Assembly: GCA_031279915.1 (NCBI GenBank)
Contig: JAITHO010000056.1
Span: forward strand, 1 to 17,320
Direction of reading: 5' to 3'
From: Tannerellaceae bacterium
Lineage (GTDB): Bacteria; Bacteroidota; Bacteroidia; Bacteroidales; Tannerellaceae
Length of the DNA: 17,320 nt
The notes beneath the pieces were generated by a model. It was not told where the DNA came from. It did no database searches and saw only the letters and a list, made by a program, of their open reading frames with translations. Of this stretch, positions 1 to 7,787 are shown in pieces. Made by a program: the position numbers and the translations under genes. Numbering within the stretch: the first letter of the stretch is position 1; the number at the start of each line of letters is the position of its first letter.

Positions 1-189
1 TATATAACCGGAACGGAGCGCAACAAGGCCTTGTTCTACATCATACTGCTGATTGCAGGCTATCTGGCTATTGATGGAATAGCCGATGCTACGTTCATAT
101 CTTACCGGGGATTCTTCACCATGATGTTCGCCGGACTAATACTGACTGAAATGCAAGCGCCCGCCAAGGCAACTCAACCGCCGAATTGA
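1..189 (+). CDS. C-terminal end of a probable O-antigen ligase/polymerase (partial)
   Basis: The first frame is open from base 1 to a TGA at 187-189, giving the last 62 residues of a protein whose start lies outside the window. It holds two hydrophobic stretches (about residues 11-27 and 38-48) joined by a short segment with DGIADATF and a YRGFF turn, then a polar tail. That layout fits the final membrane helices of an O-antigen ligase or Wzy-type polymerase, inner-membrane proteins that join or transfer polysaccharide repeats. The glycosyltransferases immediately downstream support a polysaccharide cluster. The family call rests on topology and context rather than on a catalytic motif, so another polytopic membrane protein is possible. 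Confidence 0.5.
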   Translation, partial: YITGTERNKALFYIILLIAGYLAIDGIADATFISYRGFFTMMFAGLILTEMQAPAKATQPPN

Positions 190-255
190 TATTCCGTTAT
201 TAGATAAAATCAAATATTATATAAAGAAGAAACCACGAGCACAAAGTCATTAACG

Positions 256-2454
256 ATGCGGATTTTATTAGTCAACAAGTTTTACTATCCACGGGGAGGC
301 GACTGCATAGTTGTACTTGGCACAGAGCAGCTGCTGAAGTCTAAAGGGCATGAGGTGGCAGTGTTCAGCATGCGTCATCCTTTGAATCTTCCTTCGCCGT
401 GGGAGAGCTACTTTCCGAGCGAGATATCTTTTTCCGGCGCAGGTATACGGGCCAAGATGCGGGCGGCAAGCCGTTTGTTTGCTCCGCGCGAGGTAGCTAA
501 GGCGTTCGCCAGCATCCTCGATGATTTTCGCCCCGATGTGGTTCATCTGCACAATATCCATTCCTATCTATCACCGGTTGTGGCTAATGTGGCCCGAAAG
601 AAAGGCGTCAGCCTTGTCTGGACTATGCACGACTACAAGCTGATTTGTCCGGCCTACAATTGTTTGCGCAACGGACGCCCCTGCGAACTTTGCTTCCGCA
701 GCAAGTTCCCTGTTTTAAAGCATCGATGCATGAAGAACAGTCGCGCGGCCAGCCTGCTGGCATGGATGGAAGCTGCCTACTGGAACCGTAGGAAGCTGGA
801 ACGCCTGACGGATTGCTTTATCAGTCCAAGTTTGTTCCTGAAAGAGAAAATGACGGCAGCCGGATTTAATCCGGAGCGCATAGCTGTCTTGCCGAACTTT
901 ACGGATATAAAAGCGCCGGCCTGTACCTCGAAGGAGGATTACTACTGCTACGTTGGCCGGCTGTCGGCCGAGAAAGGCATTGATCTGCTGCTCAACGTAG
1001 CCTCCCAGCTTCCGTACCGGCTGAAAGTGATAGGCGGCGGCAAGCCGGCAGACGATTTAAAGCAGTATCCCCAGCATATAGAATTTATGGGACAGATGCC
1101 GCACGAGCAGCTACTGCCGGTTGTGCAGCGCGCCCGCTTTTCGGTGATGCCGTCTATATGTTACGACAACAATCCGCTCAGCATAATCGAATCGCTCTGC
1201 CTTGGCACCCCTGTTATAGGCGCAAGGATAGGAGGGATTCCGGAACTGATTGTCGAAGGCGTGAATGGAGCTTTGTTTGAGGCAGGGAATCCCGAAAGCT
1301 TGGAAAAAAGTATTAAGCAAGCTTGGACAATGCCGTTTCCTGATCAGGAAATGGCAGCGCAGGCTCAAGAAAGATTCTCTCCCGACCGCTATTACGAGCG
1401 CCTGCTTACATGTATAATCATTATTTATAAATTCCAAAAGCATATCAAGATGAAAAATATTGTTCAAGGCAGCCTTATCACCACATTCCGGTGCAATGCC
1501 AAGTGCAACATGTGTAATATATGGAACAACCCTACTCGAAAGACAGAGGAGATAGACTACACATATTATGAAAAACTTCCGGCCGGCCTTCGCATTAACA
1601 TTACCGGAGGGGAAGCTACCATACGGGAAGATATTGACGACATCTTCCGTATTCTCTACCCTAAAGCCTCATTGTTGGAACTGAGTACAAACGGTTATCA
1701 TACGGAAAAGATAGTTGCGCTGGCTAATAAATATCCCAAAATCCTTATTAGAGTAAGTCTGGAAGGCCTCCCTGCGCTGAATGATGCCAAGCGAGGTATC
1801 AAAAATGGTTTTGATCATGCCCTCCGTACTATGTTGGAGTTAAAGAAGAGCAAGTGTAAAAACATTGGCTTCTCAGTTGTTATATCTCCCGACAACTACA
1901 AAGACTTGATTCACCTTTATGACCTCTGCGTAGCGCTGGAAGTGGAACTCGGCAACTCGGTGGTGCATAACTCATGGTACTTCCATAAAAATGATAACCG
2001 GATTGTTAGCGAAGAGGCGCTGCATCAGCATGATCTTTTTGTGAAAGCTCTGCTTACATCTAAGCGAAGAGGTTTGAAAAACAAACTAAAAGATTATGCC
2101 CGTGCCTTTTTCAACAAAAGTATTCACCAGCGTTTGCGTGGCGACAAAAGTGGCTATCGTCCGCCCTGCGGGGCTCTCGACGACTTCTTTTTCATCGATC
2201 CCTGGGGAAACGTCACTCCATGCAATGGTTCGGAGGAGGAATGGATTATCGGAAACATTAAGGAGGATTCATTTGAAAACATAATGAGCTCTGAGAAGGC
2301 GAAGGAAATGGGCAAGAGGGTGAAAGCCTGCGATCGAAACTGTGCCTTTGTTGTTACCGAGCGGCACGACATGCTCCGTCGGCCTTGGATCCCCATACTT
2401 TGGATCATTCGTAACAAGATACGTATTGCCCGCGGTAAAGACATTCAATGGTGA
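256..2454 (+). CDS. Family 4 glycosyltransferase fused in frame to a radical SAM protein
   Basis: One uninterrupted frame of 732 residues encodes two enzymes. Residues 1 to about 385 are a GT-B family 4 glycosyltransferase: an N-terminal Rossmann start (MRILLVNKFYYPRGG), HNIHSY and HDYKLICP in the acceptor half, then the donor half with YVGRLSAEKGID and GTPVIGARIGGIPELI. The usual E-x7-E donor-binding pair is D304-x7-E312. From residue 399 a radical SAM enzyme begins. Glycosyltransferases of this type add a sugar from a nucleotide donor to a lipid-linked glycan at the cytoplasmic membrane face. The linker (about 386-398) reads CIIIIYKFQKHIK and looks like translated intergenic DNA, so the fusion is probably the product of a one-base change rather than a designed two-domain enzyme. 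The next glycosyltransferase begins 4 bases after the stop. Confidence 0.65.
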   Translation: MRILLVNKFYYPRGGDCIVVLGTEQLLKSKGHEVAVFSMRHPLNLPSPWESYFPSEISFSGAGIRAKMRAASRLFAPREVAKAFASILDDFRPDVVHLHNIHSYLSPVVANVARKKGVSLVWTMHDYKLICPAYNCLRNGRPCELCFRSKFPVLKHRCMKNSRAASLLAWMEAAYWNRRKLERLTDCFISPSLFLKEKMTAAGFNPERIAVLPNFTDIKAPACTSKEDYYCYVGRLSAEKGIDLLLNVASQLPYRLKVIGGGKPADDLKQYPQHIEFMGQMPHEQLLPVVQRARFSVMPSICYDNNPLSIIESLCLGTPVIGARIGGIPELIVEGVNGALFEAGNPESLEKSIKQAWTMPFPDQEMAAQAQERFSPDRYYERLLTCIIIIYKFQKHIKMKNIVQGSLITTFRCNAKCNMCNIWNNPTRKTEEIDYTYYEKLPAGLRINITGGEATIREDIDDIFRILYPKASLLELSTNGYHTEKIVALANKYPKILIRVSLEGLPALNDAKRGIKNGFDHALRTMLELKKSKCKNIGFSVVISPDNYKDLIHLYDLCVALEVELGNSVVHNSWYFHKNDNRIVSEEALHQHDLFVKALLTSKRRGLKNKLKDYARAFFNKSIHQRLRGDKSGYRPPCGALDDFFFIDPWGNVTPCNGSEEEWIIGNIKEDSFENIMSSEKAKEMGKRVKACDRNCAFVVTERHDMLRRPWIPILWIIRNKIRIARGKDIQW
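1410..1452 (+). other. Frameshift junction joining two formerly separate genes
   Basis: After residues YYERLLT of the glycosyltransferase, a shifted frame reads ATG at 1410-1412 and then YNHYL and TAA at 1428-1430. From memory, family 4 enzymes of this kind commonly end in a motif like YY.RL..IY. One extra base before 1410 would therefore give a natural end of YYERLLTMYNHYL and a stop 19 bases before the ATG at 1450. As the sequence stands, that stop is bypassed and the frame runs into the radical SAM gene. A real mutation or a sequencing/assembly error would look the same. Confidence 0.6.
1450..2454 (+). CDS. Radical SAM protein with C-terminal cysteine cluster (module of the fused frame)
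   Basis: Read from the ATG at 1450 this is a 334-residue protein of normal radical SAM size. The signature C-x3-C-x2-C lies at residues 15, 19 and 22 (FRCNAKCNMC) and binds the 4Fe-4S cluster that cleaves S-adenosylmethionine. It is followed by the glycine motif NITGGEA and strand motifs such as LELSTNG and IRVSLEG. The C-terminal third has PPCGAL, a DPWGNVTPCNG segment and ACDRNC, the layout of a SPASM or twitch auxiliary cluster, then a basic hydrophobic tail. The substrate is unknown. Its place among glycosyltransferases suggests modification of a sugar or glycan intermediate, but that is inference. It is open in frame with the preceding glycosyltransferase, probably through a one-base loss near 1408. 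Confidence 0.7.
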   Translation: MKNIVQGSLITTFRCNAKCNMCNIWNNPTRKTEEIDYTYYEKLPAGLRINITGGEATIREDIDDIFRILYPKASLLELSTNGYHTEKIVALANKYPKILIRVSLEGLPALNDAKRGIKNGFDHALRTMLELKKSKCKNIGFSVVISPDNYKDLIHLYDLCVALEVELGNSVVHNSWYFHKNDNRIVSEEALHQHDLFVKALLTSKRRGLKNKLKDYARAFFNKSIHQRLRGDKSGYRPPCGALDDFFFIDPWGNVTPCNGSEEEWIIGNIKEDSFENIMSSEKAKEMGKRVKACDRNCAFVVTERHDMLRRPWIPILWIIRNKIRIARGKDIQW

Positions 2455-2458
2455 TGAG

Positions 2459-3553
2459 ATGCGAGTTGGCGTATTTGGCATAAGAGGATTTCCATTTGTA
2501 CAAGGCGGCGTAGAGAAACACTGCGAATGTATTTATCCCCTGCTGAAGGATTGTCGCATTACCGTTTTTCGAAGGAAGCCCTACATAGCCAGCTCTAACG
2601 CGACATATCCAAATATTCGCTTTGTTGACCTGCCCTCCACACGCATTACCGGAGTAGAGGCTTTAATTCATTCGATGCTGTCGGCGTTCTGCAATATGTT
2701 TCTTCGTCCACAAATTGTGCATATCCACAACATCGGGCCAGGATTGTTTGCGCCAATACTCAAGCTTATGGGGATCAAAGTAGTCCTGACATATCACAGC
2801 CCCAACTATGAGCACGATAAGTGGCACATCTTAGCCAAAATTCTTTTGCGGCTTTGCGAAAAGATTGCCTTAGCAACGTCAGATGCTGTGATTTTCGTAA
2901 GCGAGATGCAGCTAAAGAAGTTCAGCCCGCGCATACAGGCCAAATCATGCTTTATCCCCAACGGCATTGAACCTCCGGCGCTCACCCCTGAGATGGATTA
3001 TCTGAAATCGTTGGGCGTAAAGACAAATAAATATATCCTGGCTGTTGGTCGCATCACGCCGGAAAAAGGATTCGATTGCCTGATTGATTCTTTCGAGAAA
3101 GGCAAGTTCGCATCCTATCATCTTGTTATTGCCGGCGGAGTGGAAGGGCAAAATACATATTATGCGCAGTTGCAAAAGAGCGCCGCATCGGGTCGAGTAA
3201 TCTTTGCCGGGCACGTATACGGACAGCAACTTGCGCAACTCTATACTCACGCAGCCCTCTTCGTACTGCCTTCACGTAATGAGGGTATGCCTATCGCTTT
3301 GCTCGAAGCAATGAGCTACGGGCTCTCCGTTCTGGCCAGCGATATTCCCGCAAACCTTGAAGTGCAGTTGCCGGCCGACTGCTATTTTCATTACTCCGAA
3401 GCCTGCTCCGACAGCCTGTGCGAAGCCATTGACGCTAAACTCCGGCTACCTTACGCAAAGCGCGAGTATAATCTGGAACGTTACGATTGGAATGCGATAG
3501 CTGAGAAAACTCTGGGGGTATATAATGCGATAGCAAAGCATGGGCGGCTGTAA
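2459..3553 (+). CDS. Family 4 glycosyltransferase
   Basis: A 364-residue GT-B glycosyltransferase. The start at 2459 gives the expected N-terminus MRVGVFGIRGFPFVQGGVEK, whose glycine-rich loop resembles rhamnosyltransferase-like members (IRG.P...GG.E). The frame extends upstream to 2342, but that part only overlaps the radical SAM gene. The donor half shows AVGRITPEKGFD, FAGHVYG, and the E-x7-E pair at E275 and E283 inside RNEGMPIALLEAMSYG. It presumably transfers a sugar from an activated donor to a lipid-linked oligosaccharide at the cytoplasmic membrane face. It starts 4 bases after the stop of the preceding frame, which implies co-transcription and probably coupled translation. The sugar specificity cannot be read from sequence. 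No terminator is visible after the stop. Confidence 0.85.
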   Translation: MRVGVFGIRGFPFVQGGVEKHCECIYPLLKDCRITVFRRKPYIASSNATYPNIRFVDLPSTRITGVEALIHSMLSAFCNMFLRPQIVHIHNIGPGLFAPILKLMGIKVVLTYHSPNYEHDKWHILAKILLRLCEKIALATSDAVIFVSEMQLKKFSPRIQAKSCFIPNGIEPPALTPEMDYLKSLGVKTNKYILAVGRITPEKGFDCLIDSFEKGKFASYHLVIAGGVEGQNTYYAQLQKSAASGRVIFAGHVYGQQLAQLYTHAALFVLPSRNEGMPIALLEAMSYGLSVLASDIPANLEVQLPADCYFHYSEACSDSLCEAIDAKLRLPYAKREYNLERYDWNAIAEKTLGVYNAIAKHGRL

Positions 3554-3667
3554 GACCCGGCTTGTAATGAGTTCTTTGGGGTATCGTTTTGCGGTGTTGA
3601 TCTCGGCTCAGATGCATTTGCTTTAGCCTGCAGAATTTTTTCCCGCCCTCCGTTGCAAGTTTGCAGT

Positions 3668-4245
3668 GGGTCGCCGAAAGCCTTTGAATCGCCAACAGAG
3701 TTTTGGAAGCGTCGTCTGAAAAAAACGACGGAACTGAAACTGTTTTAGCGGCCCGTCTGGAAAATTTGGAGAATCTGAAACTGTTTTAGTGGCCCGTCTG
3801 GAAAATTTGGAGGTACCGAAACTGTTGTGGAGGTTTGCCTGGTAAATTTCAAGGAACTGAAACTGTTTCAGCGGCCCGTCTGGAAAATTTGGAGAAACTG
3901 AAACTGTTTCAGTGGCCCGTCTGGAAAACCTGGCGAAAAGTAACAGCTTGTAATGGCCTCCCGGAAACCTCTGGAGTCGTCTACGACGATGTAAAAGCTT
4001 CCGGAGAATCGGTTGGCGAAAAATCAAAGCTTGTAACGGGCCGTCGGAAAAATTTGGAGAAATTACAAGGCTTGTAACGGGCCGTCGGAAAAATTTGGGG
4101 AAATTACAAGGCTTGTGATGGGGCGCCGGAAAAAAATTGGCCGTTACACGCTTGTGTTGGTCTGCCGAGAAATATTTTTTAAGGAAACAACAAGACATGC
4201 GACGGGCCGTCGGGGAGGATTTGGAGGCTATTAAATTCTTTGAAA
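3668..4245. repeat. Array A: about 14 diverged units, 41-bp period, with exchangeable palindromes
   Basis: This array fills most of the 828-base gap between a glycosyltransferase gene and trpS. Unit starts can be placed at 3668, 3709, 3750, 3791, 3832, 3873, 3914, 3955, 3997, 4038, 4079, 4120, 4161 and 4204: almost every step is exactly 41. Each unit has a constant part (GGCCCGTCTGG or GGGCCGTCGG, then AAATTTGG) and, at offset 25, a 15-base palindrome. In the first half the palindrome is CTGAAAC-T-GTTTCAG (for example 3857-3871 and 3898-3912). In the second half it is TTACAAG-G-CTTGTAA (4063-4077). Both arms have changed together at the same offset. Since 41 is not a multiple of three, consecutive units are read in different frames, which argues against coding. 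The flank 3554-3667 shows at most one very degraded unit. Confidence 0.9.
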
Positions 4246-4283
4246 AGTCAGGGCGAGATGGAATGGGGCGGATAAGCCTCGCG

Positions 4284-4320
4284 GCTTAGATCTAAGCTTG
4301 CCCTGAAGGCCGATGGCAAG
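4284..4320. repeat. Palindrome and hairpin upstream of trpS
   Basis: Just after array A, 4284-4297 reads GCTTAGATCTAAGC, a perfect 14-bp palindrome. It is preceded by an overlapping AAGCC-TCGC-GGCTT stem (4274-4287) and followed by CTTGCC (4297-4302) pairing with GGCAAG (4315-4320). None has a T tract, so they are not obvious terminators. They lie upstream of the proposed trpS promoter and so would not be part of its leader. The AGATCT core is shared with the palindromes of the array at 10816-10973. Confidence 0.5.
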
Positions 4321-4347
4321 GCCGTTTCAACTCTGCGACGAAAAAAC

Positions 4348-4355
4348 TACCTTTG
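4348..4355 (+). promoter_or_regulatory. Candidate Bacteroidota -7 box for trpS
   Basis: TACCTTTG matches the Bacteroides -7 consensus TAnnTTTG. TTTC at 4325-4328 lies 19 bases upstream and matches three of four bases of the -33 box TTTG. Transcription would start near 4362, about 20 bases before the trpS ATG. Confidence 0.5.
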
Positions 4356-4381
4356 CCGCATGAACAATAATATATGGAATT

Positions 4382-5368
4382 ATGGAAATCGTATTGAGCG
4401 GAATCAGACCCACCGGTAATTTACATTTAGGAAACTACTTCGGAGCCGTCAGAAGCTTCGTTAATATGCAGCACTCTTATCGCTGCTACTTTTTCATCGC
4501 CGACTGGCATTCTCTAACCACCCATCCCCGTCCCGAAAACATCAAGCAAAGCGTTAAAACCATCCTTGCCGAATATCTCGCATGCGGCATAGACCCCGAA
4601 GTTGCAACCATCTACGTGCAAAGCGACCTGACCGAAACCCTTGAACTATACCTATACATGAACATGAACGCCTATCTGGGCGAACTCCAGCGCGTCACAT
4701 CCTTCAAAGAAAAGGCCCGCAAGCAGCCCGACAATATCAATGCCGGATTGCTCACCTATCCCTGCCTCATGGCCGCCGATATATTGATACATAAAGCCCA
4801 GCACGTGCCCGTCGGCAAAGATCAGGAGCAAAACATGGAAATGGCCCGGAAATTCGCCAGGCGTTTCAACATCATGTATGAAACAAATTATTTTCCCGAA
4901 CCCGCCTCATTCCACTTCTCCGAGAAAGCCGTAAAAGTGCCCGGCCTTGACGGCTCAGGGAAAATGGGCAAAAGCGAAGGCAACGCAATATATCTGGCCG
5001 ACGACGAAAAAACCATCAAGAAAAAGATAATGAAAGCCGTTACCGATGCCGGCCCTAAGGAGCCCAACAGCCCCAAGCCCGAAGCCGTGGCCAACCTATT
5101 CGCACTGCTCGATCTCGTTGCCGAACGCGATACATACCAATACTTCAACGAACAATACAACCGCTGCACGATAAGCTACGGCGACCTTAAGAAGCAGCTG
5201 GCTTACGACATCAACCTCTTTTGCGCTCCCATCCGCGAACGCATCATCCAAATATCATCCAACGAAGCCGAGCTCGAACGCGTAGCGCGCATCGGCCTCG
5301 AAAAAGCCCGCGCCGGAGCCTCGCAAACAATAAAAGAAGTGCGGGAAATACTCGGATTCCGATTCTGA
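4382..5368 (+). CDS. trpS: Tryptophanyl-tRNA synthetase
   Basis: A complete 328-residue class I aminoacyl-tRNA synthetase that charges tRNA-Trp with tryptophan in the cytoplasm. The N-terminus LSGIRPTGNLHLGN carries the HIGH-type signature (HLGN, residues 15-18). The second ATP-binding signature KMGKS (residues 194-198, the KMSKS equivalent) sits in DGSGKMGKSEGN as usual for TrpS. AGLLTYPCLMAADIL and VPVGKDQEQNMEMAR are characteristic of the family, and the length is normal. The ATG at 4382 places the Rossmann strand correctly, 27 bases after a TAnnTTTG box. It is followed after 60 bases by a penicillin-binding protein on the same strand, possibly co-transcribed. Confidence 0.97.
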   Translation: MEIVLSGIRPTGNLHLGNYFGAVRSFVNMQHSYRCYFFIADWHSLTTHPRPENIKQSVKTILAEYLACGIDPEVATIYVQSDLTETLELYLYMNMNAYLGELQRVTSFKEKARKQPDNINAGLLTYPCLMAADILIHKAQHVPVGKDQEQNMEMARKFARRFNIMYETNYFPEPASFHFSEKAVKVPGLDGSGKMGKSEGNAIYLADDEKTIKKKIMKAVTDAGPKEPNSPKPEAVANLFALLDLVAERDTYQYFNEQYNRCTISYGDLKKQLAYDINLFCAPIRERIIQISSNEAELERVARIGLEKARAGASQTIKEVREILGFRF

Positions 5369-5428
5369 TAATCCGAAAAAACAAGCCTTGGCGGTAAATA
5401 TCACGAACCATTTTTAGATACAATTCGA

Positions 5429-7780
5429 ATGAAAAAGAACATCAAGAAGAGAATCATAATAGTATTTTGGGCTCTATATGCAACCGCAATAATCGGAATC
5501 GTATACCTGTTTAAAGCCATAGCAAACGGCTCGATAGGATATATGCCGGCGGTAGAACAGCTCAACAATCCCATCGACAAGTTCGCCTCGCTCGTGCTGT
5601 CGAGCGATGATATAGTGCTCGGAAGCTATGCCCGCAGCCAAGACAACCGCATATTAGTAGAATACAACAACCTCTCGCCCTTCCTTGTCACAGCCCTAAT
5701 CTCCACCGAAGACATCCGCTTCGCCAAGCATAGCGGCGTTGATGCCTACGGGCTGCTGCGAGCCGTAATCAAGCGCGGGCTGCTCTTCCAGAAAAGCGGC
5801 GGCGGCGGAAGCACCATCACCCAGCAGCTCGCCAAACAGCTATACTCGCCCAGCGCTCGAACATGGACCGAACGCTTGCTGCAGAAACCAATAGAATGGG
5901 TAATAGCCGTCAAGCTCGAACGATCGTATACCAAAGAAGAGATCATCAATATGTATCTCAATAAATTCGACTTCCTATACAATGCCGTCGGCATACAATC
6001 AGCCGCCCACGTATACTTCTCAACCATCCCCAAGAGACTACGACCCGAAGAAGCCGCAACCCTCATAGGCATGTGCAAAAACCCATCATATTATAATCCG
6101 ATACGATACACCGAGCGATCGCGGCTACGGCGCAACGTTGTATTCTCGCAGATGCAAAAAGCCGGATACATCACCGAGCAGCAGCGCGACTCACTCTCCC
6201 AACTGCCACTAACGCTCAGAATATCAAAAATGGATCATAAGGAAGGACAAGCAACCTACTTCCGCGAGTACCTCCGAATGGTAATGACAGCATCAAAGCC
6301 CGACAAGAACAACTATCCCAATTCGTGGCAAAAGCAACGATTCACCGAAGACTCCCTCGCCTGGGAAACCAACCCCCTCTACGGCTGGTGCAACAAGAAC
6401 CGCAAGCCCGACGGCTCCAACTATAACATCTACACCGACGGCCTCAAGATTCATACCACCATCAACTCCCGCATGCAGCAATATGCCGAAGAAGCCGTTC
6501 GCGAACATCTCTCAACCGACCTGCAGCCCAAGTTCTTCGCCGAAAAAGAAGGCCGCAGCTATGCCCCCTTCGCCCGAACCCTCAAGCCCGAAGACGTAGA
6601 GCTCATCATGACGCGCTCCATGCAGCAAACCGAACGCTATCGCGATTTGCGCAAAAACGGAGCATCCGAAGCAGATATCCGGCGAATATTCAAAACCCCA
6701 GTCGACATGAACGTATTCTCCTGGAACGGAACAATAGACACAATCATGTCGCCATGGGATTCCATCCGATACCATAAGTCATTCCTGCGAACAGCCTTCA
6801 TGTCGATGGATGCGCACACAGGGCATGTGAAGGCCTACGTTGGCGGCATCGACTACACCAAGTTCCAGTACGACATGGTTACGGGCGGACGGAGGCAGAT
6901 CGGCTCCACCATGAAGCCCTTCTTTTATTCGCTAGCCATGCTCGAAGGCATAAGCCCTTGCGACCAGGTGATCCACGAGCCCCAAACCCTAACCGACGAG
7001 AACGGCGTGCCCTGGACGCCCCGCAATTCAGGCAGCGAACGAGTAGGCGAGCCCGTAACGATACAATGGGGCCTCCAGCACTCCTCGAACTGGGTTACAG
7101 CCGCGCTGATGAAGCAGCTATCGCCATACACGCTGGTCAATCTGCTGCACTCGTTCGGCATGAAAGGGAATATTGATCCGGTGGTATCCCTATGCCTTGG
7201 GCCGGCAGAGATATCCGTGAGCGAAATGGTAGGCGGATACTCCACCTTCGTTAACGGAGGCATGCGCGTTGAACCCCTCTACGTTACCAGCATCGAAGAC
7301 TTCTACGGAAAAACCGTCGCCACATTCACTCCCCAAACTTATGACGTGCTCACCCCCGCCGCCACCTACAAGATGCTCAACATGCTCCAGGGCGTAATGA
7401 ACGGAGGAACCGGCAGCCGCGTACGCTATCGCTATAACCTTCGGGCCCCGATGGGCGGCAAAACCGGAACGACGCAAGACAATTCCGACGGCTGGTTCAT
7501 GTGCTTCACCCCAAGCCTCGTTAGCGGCTGCTGGGTAGGCGGCGAAGATCCCTCCATTCACTTCGATCGCATGACCGAAGGCCAGGGAGCCAGCATGGCG
7601 CTTCCCATATACGCCCTCTATATGCAGAAAGTGTACGCCAACAAAGCGCTCGGATATTCGGAAACCGAAAACTTCATCATACCTCCGGTATACGCCAATC
7701 CCTGCTCCGACCGCAGAGGCGAATACCTCCGCGACCATCCCTCCGATTCAGGACGAGGCATTGATCGCATTTTTGATTGA
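5429..7780 (+). CDS. Class A penicillin-binding protein (PBP1A-like bifunctional transglycosylase/transpeptidase)
   Basis: A 783-residue bifunctional peptidoglycan synthase of the PBP1A (mrcA/ponA) type. A basic N-terminus and one membrane helix (about residues 8-31) anchor it with both domains in the periplasm. The glycosyltransferase domain shows STEDIRFAKHSG, with catalytic E94, and GGSTITQQLAKQLY (127-140), polymerising glycan strands from lipid II. The transpeptidase domain has the three active-site motifs: S493-TMK (493-496), SSN (552-554) and KTG (678-680, in MGGKTGTTQDNSDGW). It cross-links stem peptides and is a beta-lactam target. A tail of about 60 residues follows. Codon use is GC-rich (36 of 60 G/C at 6541-6600). 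It converges on the minus-strand gene ending at 7788 with only 7 bases between and no clear terminator. Confidence 0.95.
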   Translation: MKKNIKKRIIIVFWALYATAIIGIVYLFKAIANGSIGYMPAVEQLNNPIDKFASLVLSSDDIVLGSYARSQDNRILVEYNNLSPFLVTALISTEDIRFAKHSGVDAYGLLRAVIKRGLLFQKSGGGGSTITQQLAKQLYSPSARTWTERLLQKPIEWVIAVKLERSYTKEEIINMYLNKFDFLYNAVGIQSAAHVYFSTIPKRLRPEEAATLIGMCKNPSYYNPIRYTERSRLRRNVVFSQMQKAGYITEQQRDSLSQLPLTLRISKMDHKEGQATYFREYLRMVMTASKPDKNNYPNSWQKQRFTEDSLAWETNPLYGWCNKNRKPDGSNYNIYTDGLKIHTTINSRMQQYAEEAVREHLSTDLQPKFFAEKEGRSYAPFARTLKPEDVELIMTRSMQQTERYRDLRKNGASEADIRRIFKTPVDMNVFSWNGTIDTIMSPWDSIRYHKSFLRTAFMSMDAHTGHVKAYVGGIDYTKFQYDMVTGGRRQIGSTMKPFFYSLAMLEGISPCDQVIHEPQTLTDENGVPWTPRNSGSERVGEPVTIQWGLQHSSNWVTAALMKQLSPYTLVNLLHSFGMKGNIDPVVSLCLGPAEISVSEMVGGYSTFVNGGMRVEPLYVTSIEDFYGKTVATFTPQTYDVLTPAATYKMLNMLQGVMNGGTGSRVRYRYNLRAPMGGKTGTTQDNSDGWFMCFTPSLVSGCWVGGEDPSIHFDRMTEGQGASMALPIYALYMQKVYANKALGYSETENFIIPPVYANPCSDRRGEYLRDHPSDSGRGIDRIFD

Positions 7781-7787
7781 AAGCTTC

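Noticed and set aside
2342..2458. Longer N-terminus for the second family 4 glycosyltransferase
   Set aside because: It lies entirely within the radical SAM gene; the family start motif begins at 2459.
3623..4198. A 191-residue open frame on the minus strand across array A
   Set aside because: The 41-bp period shifts the frame at each unit, so the peptide cycles through three unrelated translations; it has no recognisable domain or start signal. It is a by-product of a stop-poor repeat.
3668..4245. CRISPR array
   Set aside because: The period is too short for repeat plus spacer, the units diverge throughout, no unique spacers are present and no cas genes are nearby.
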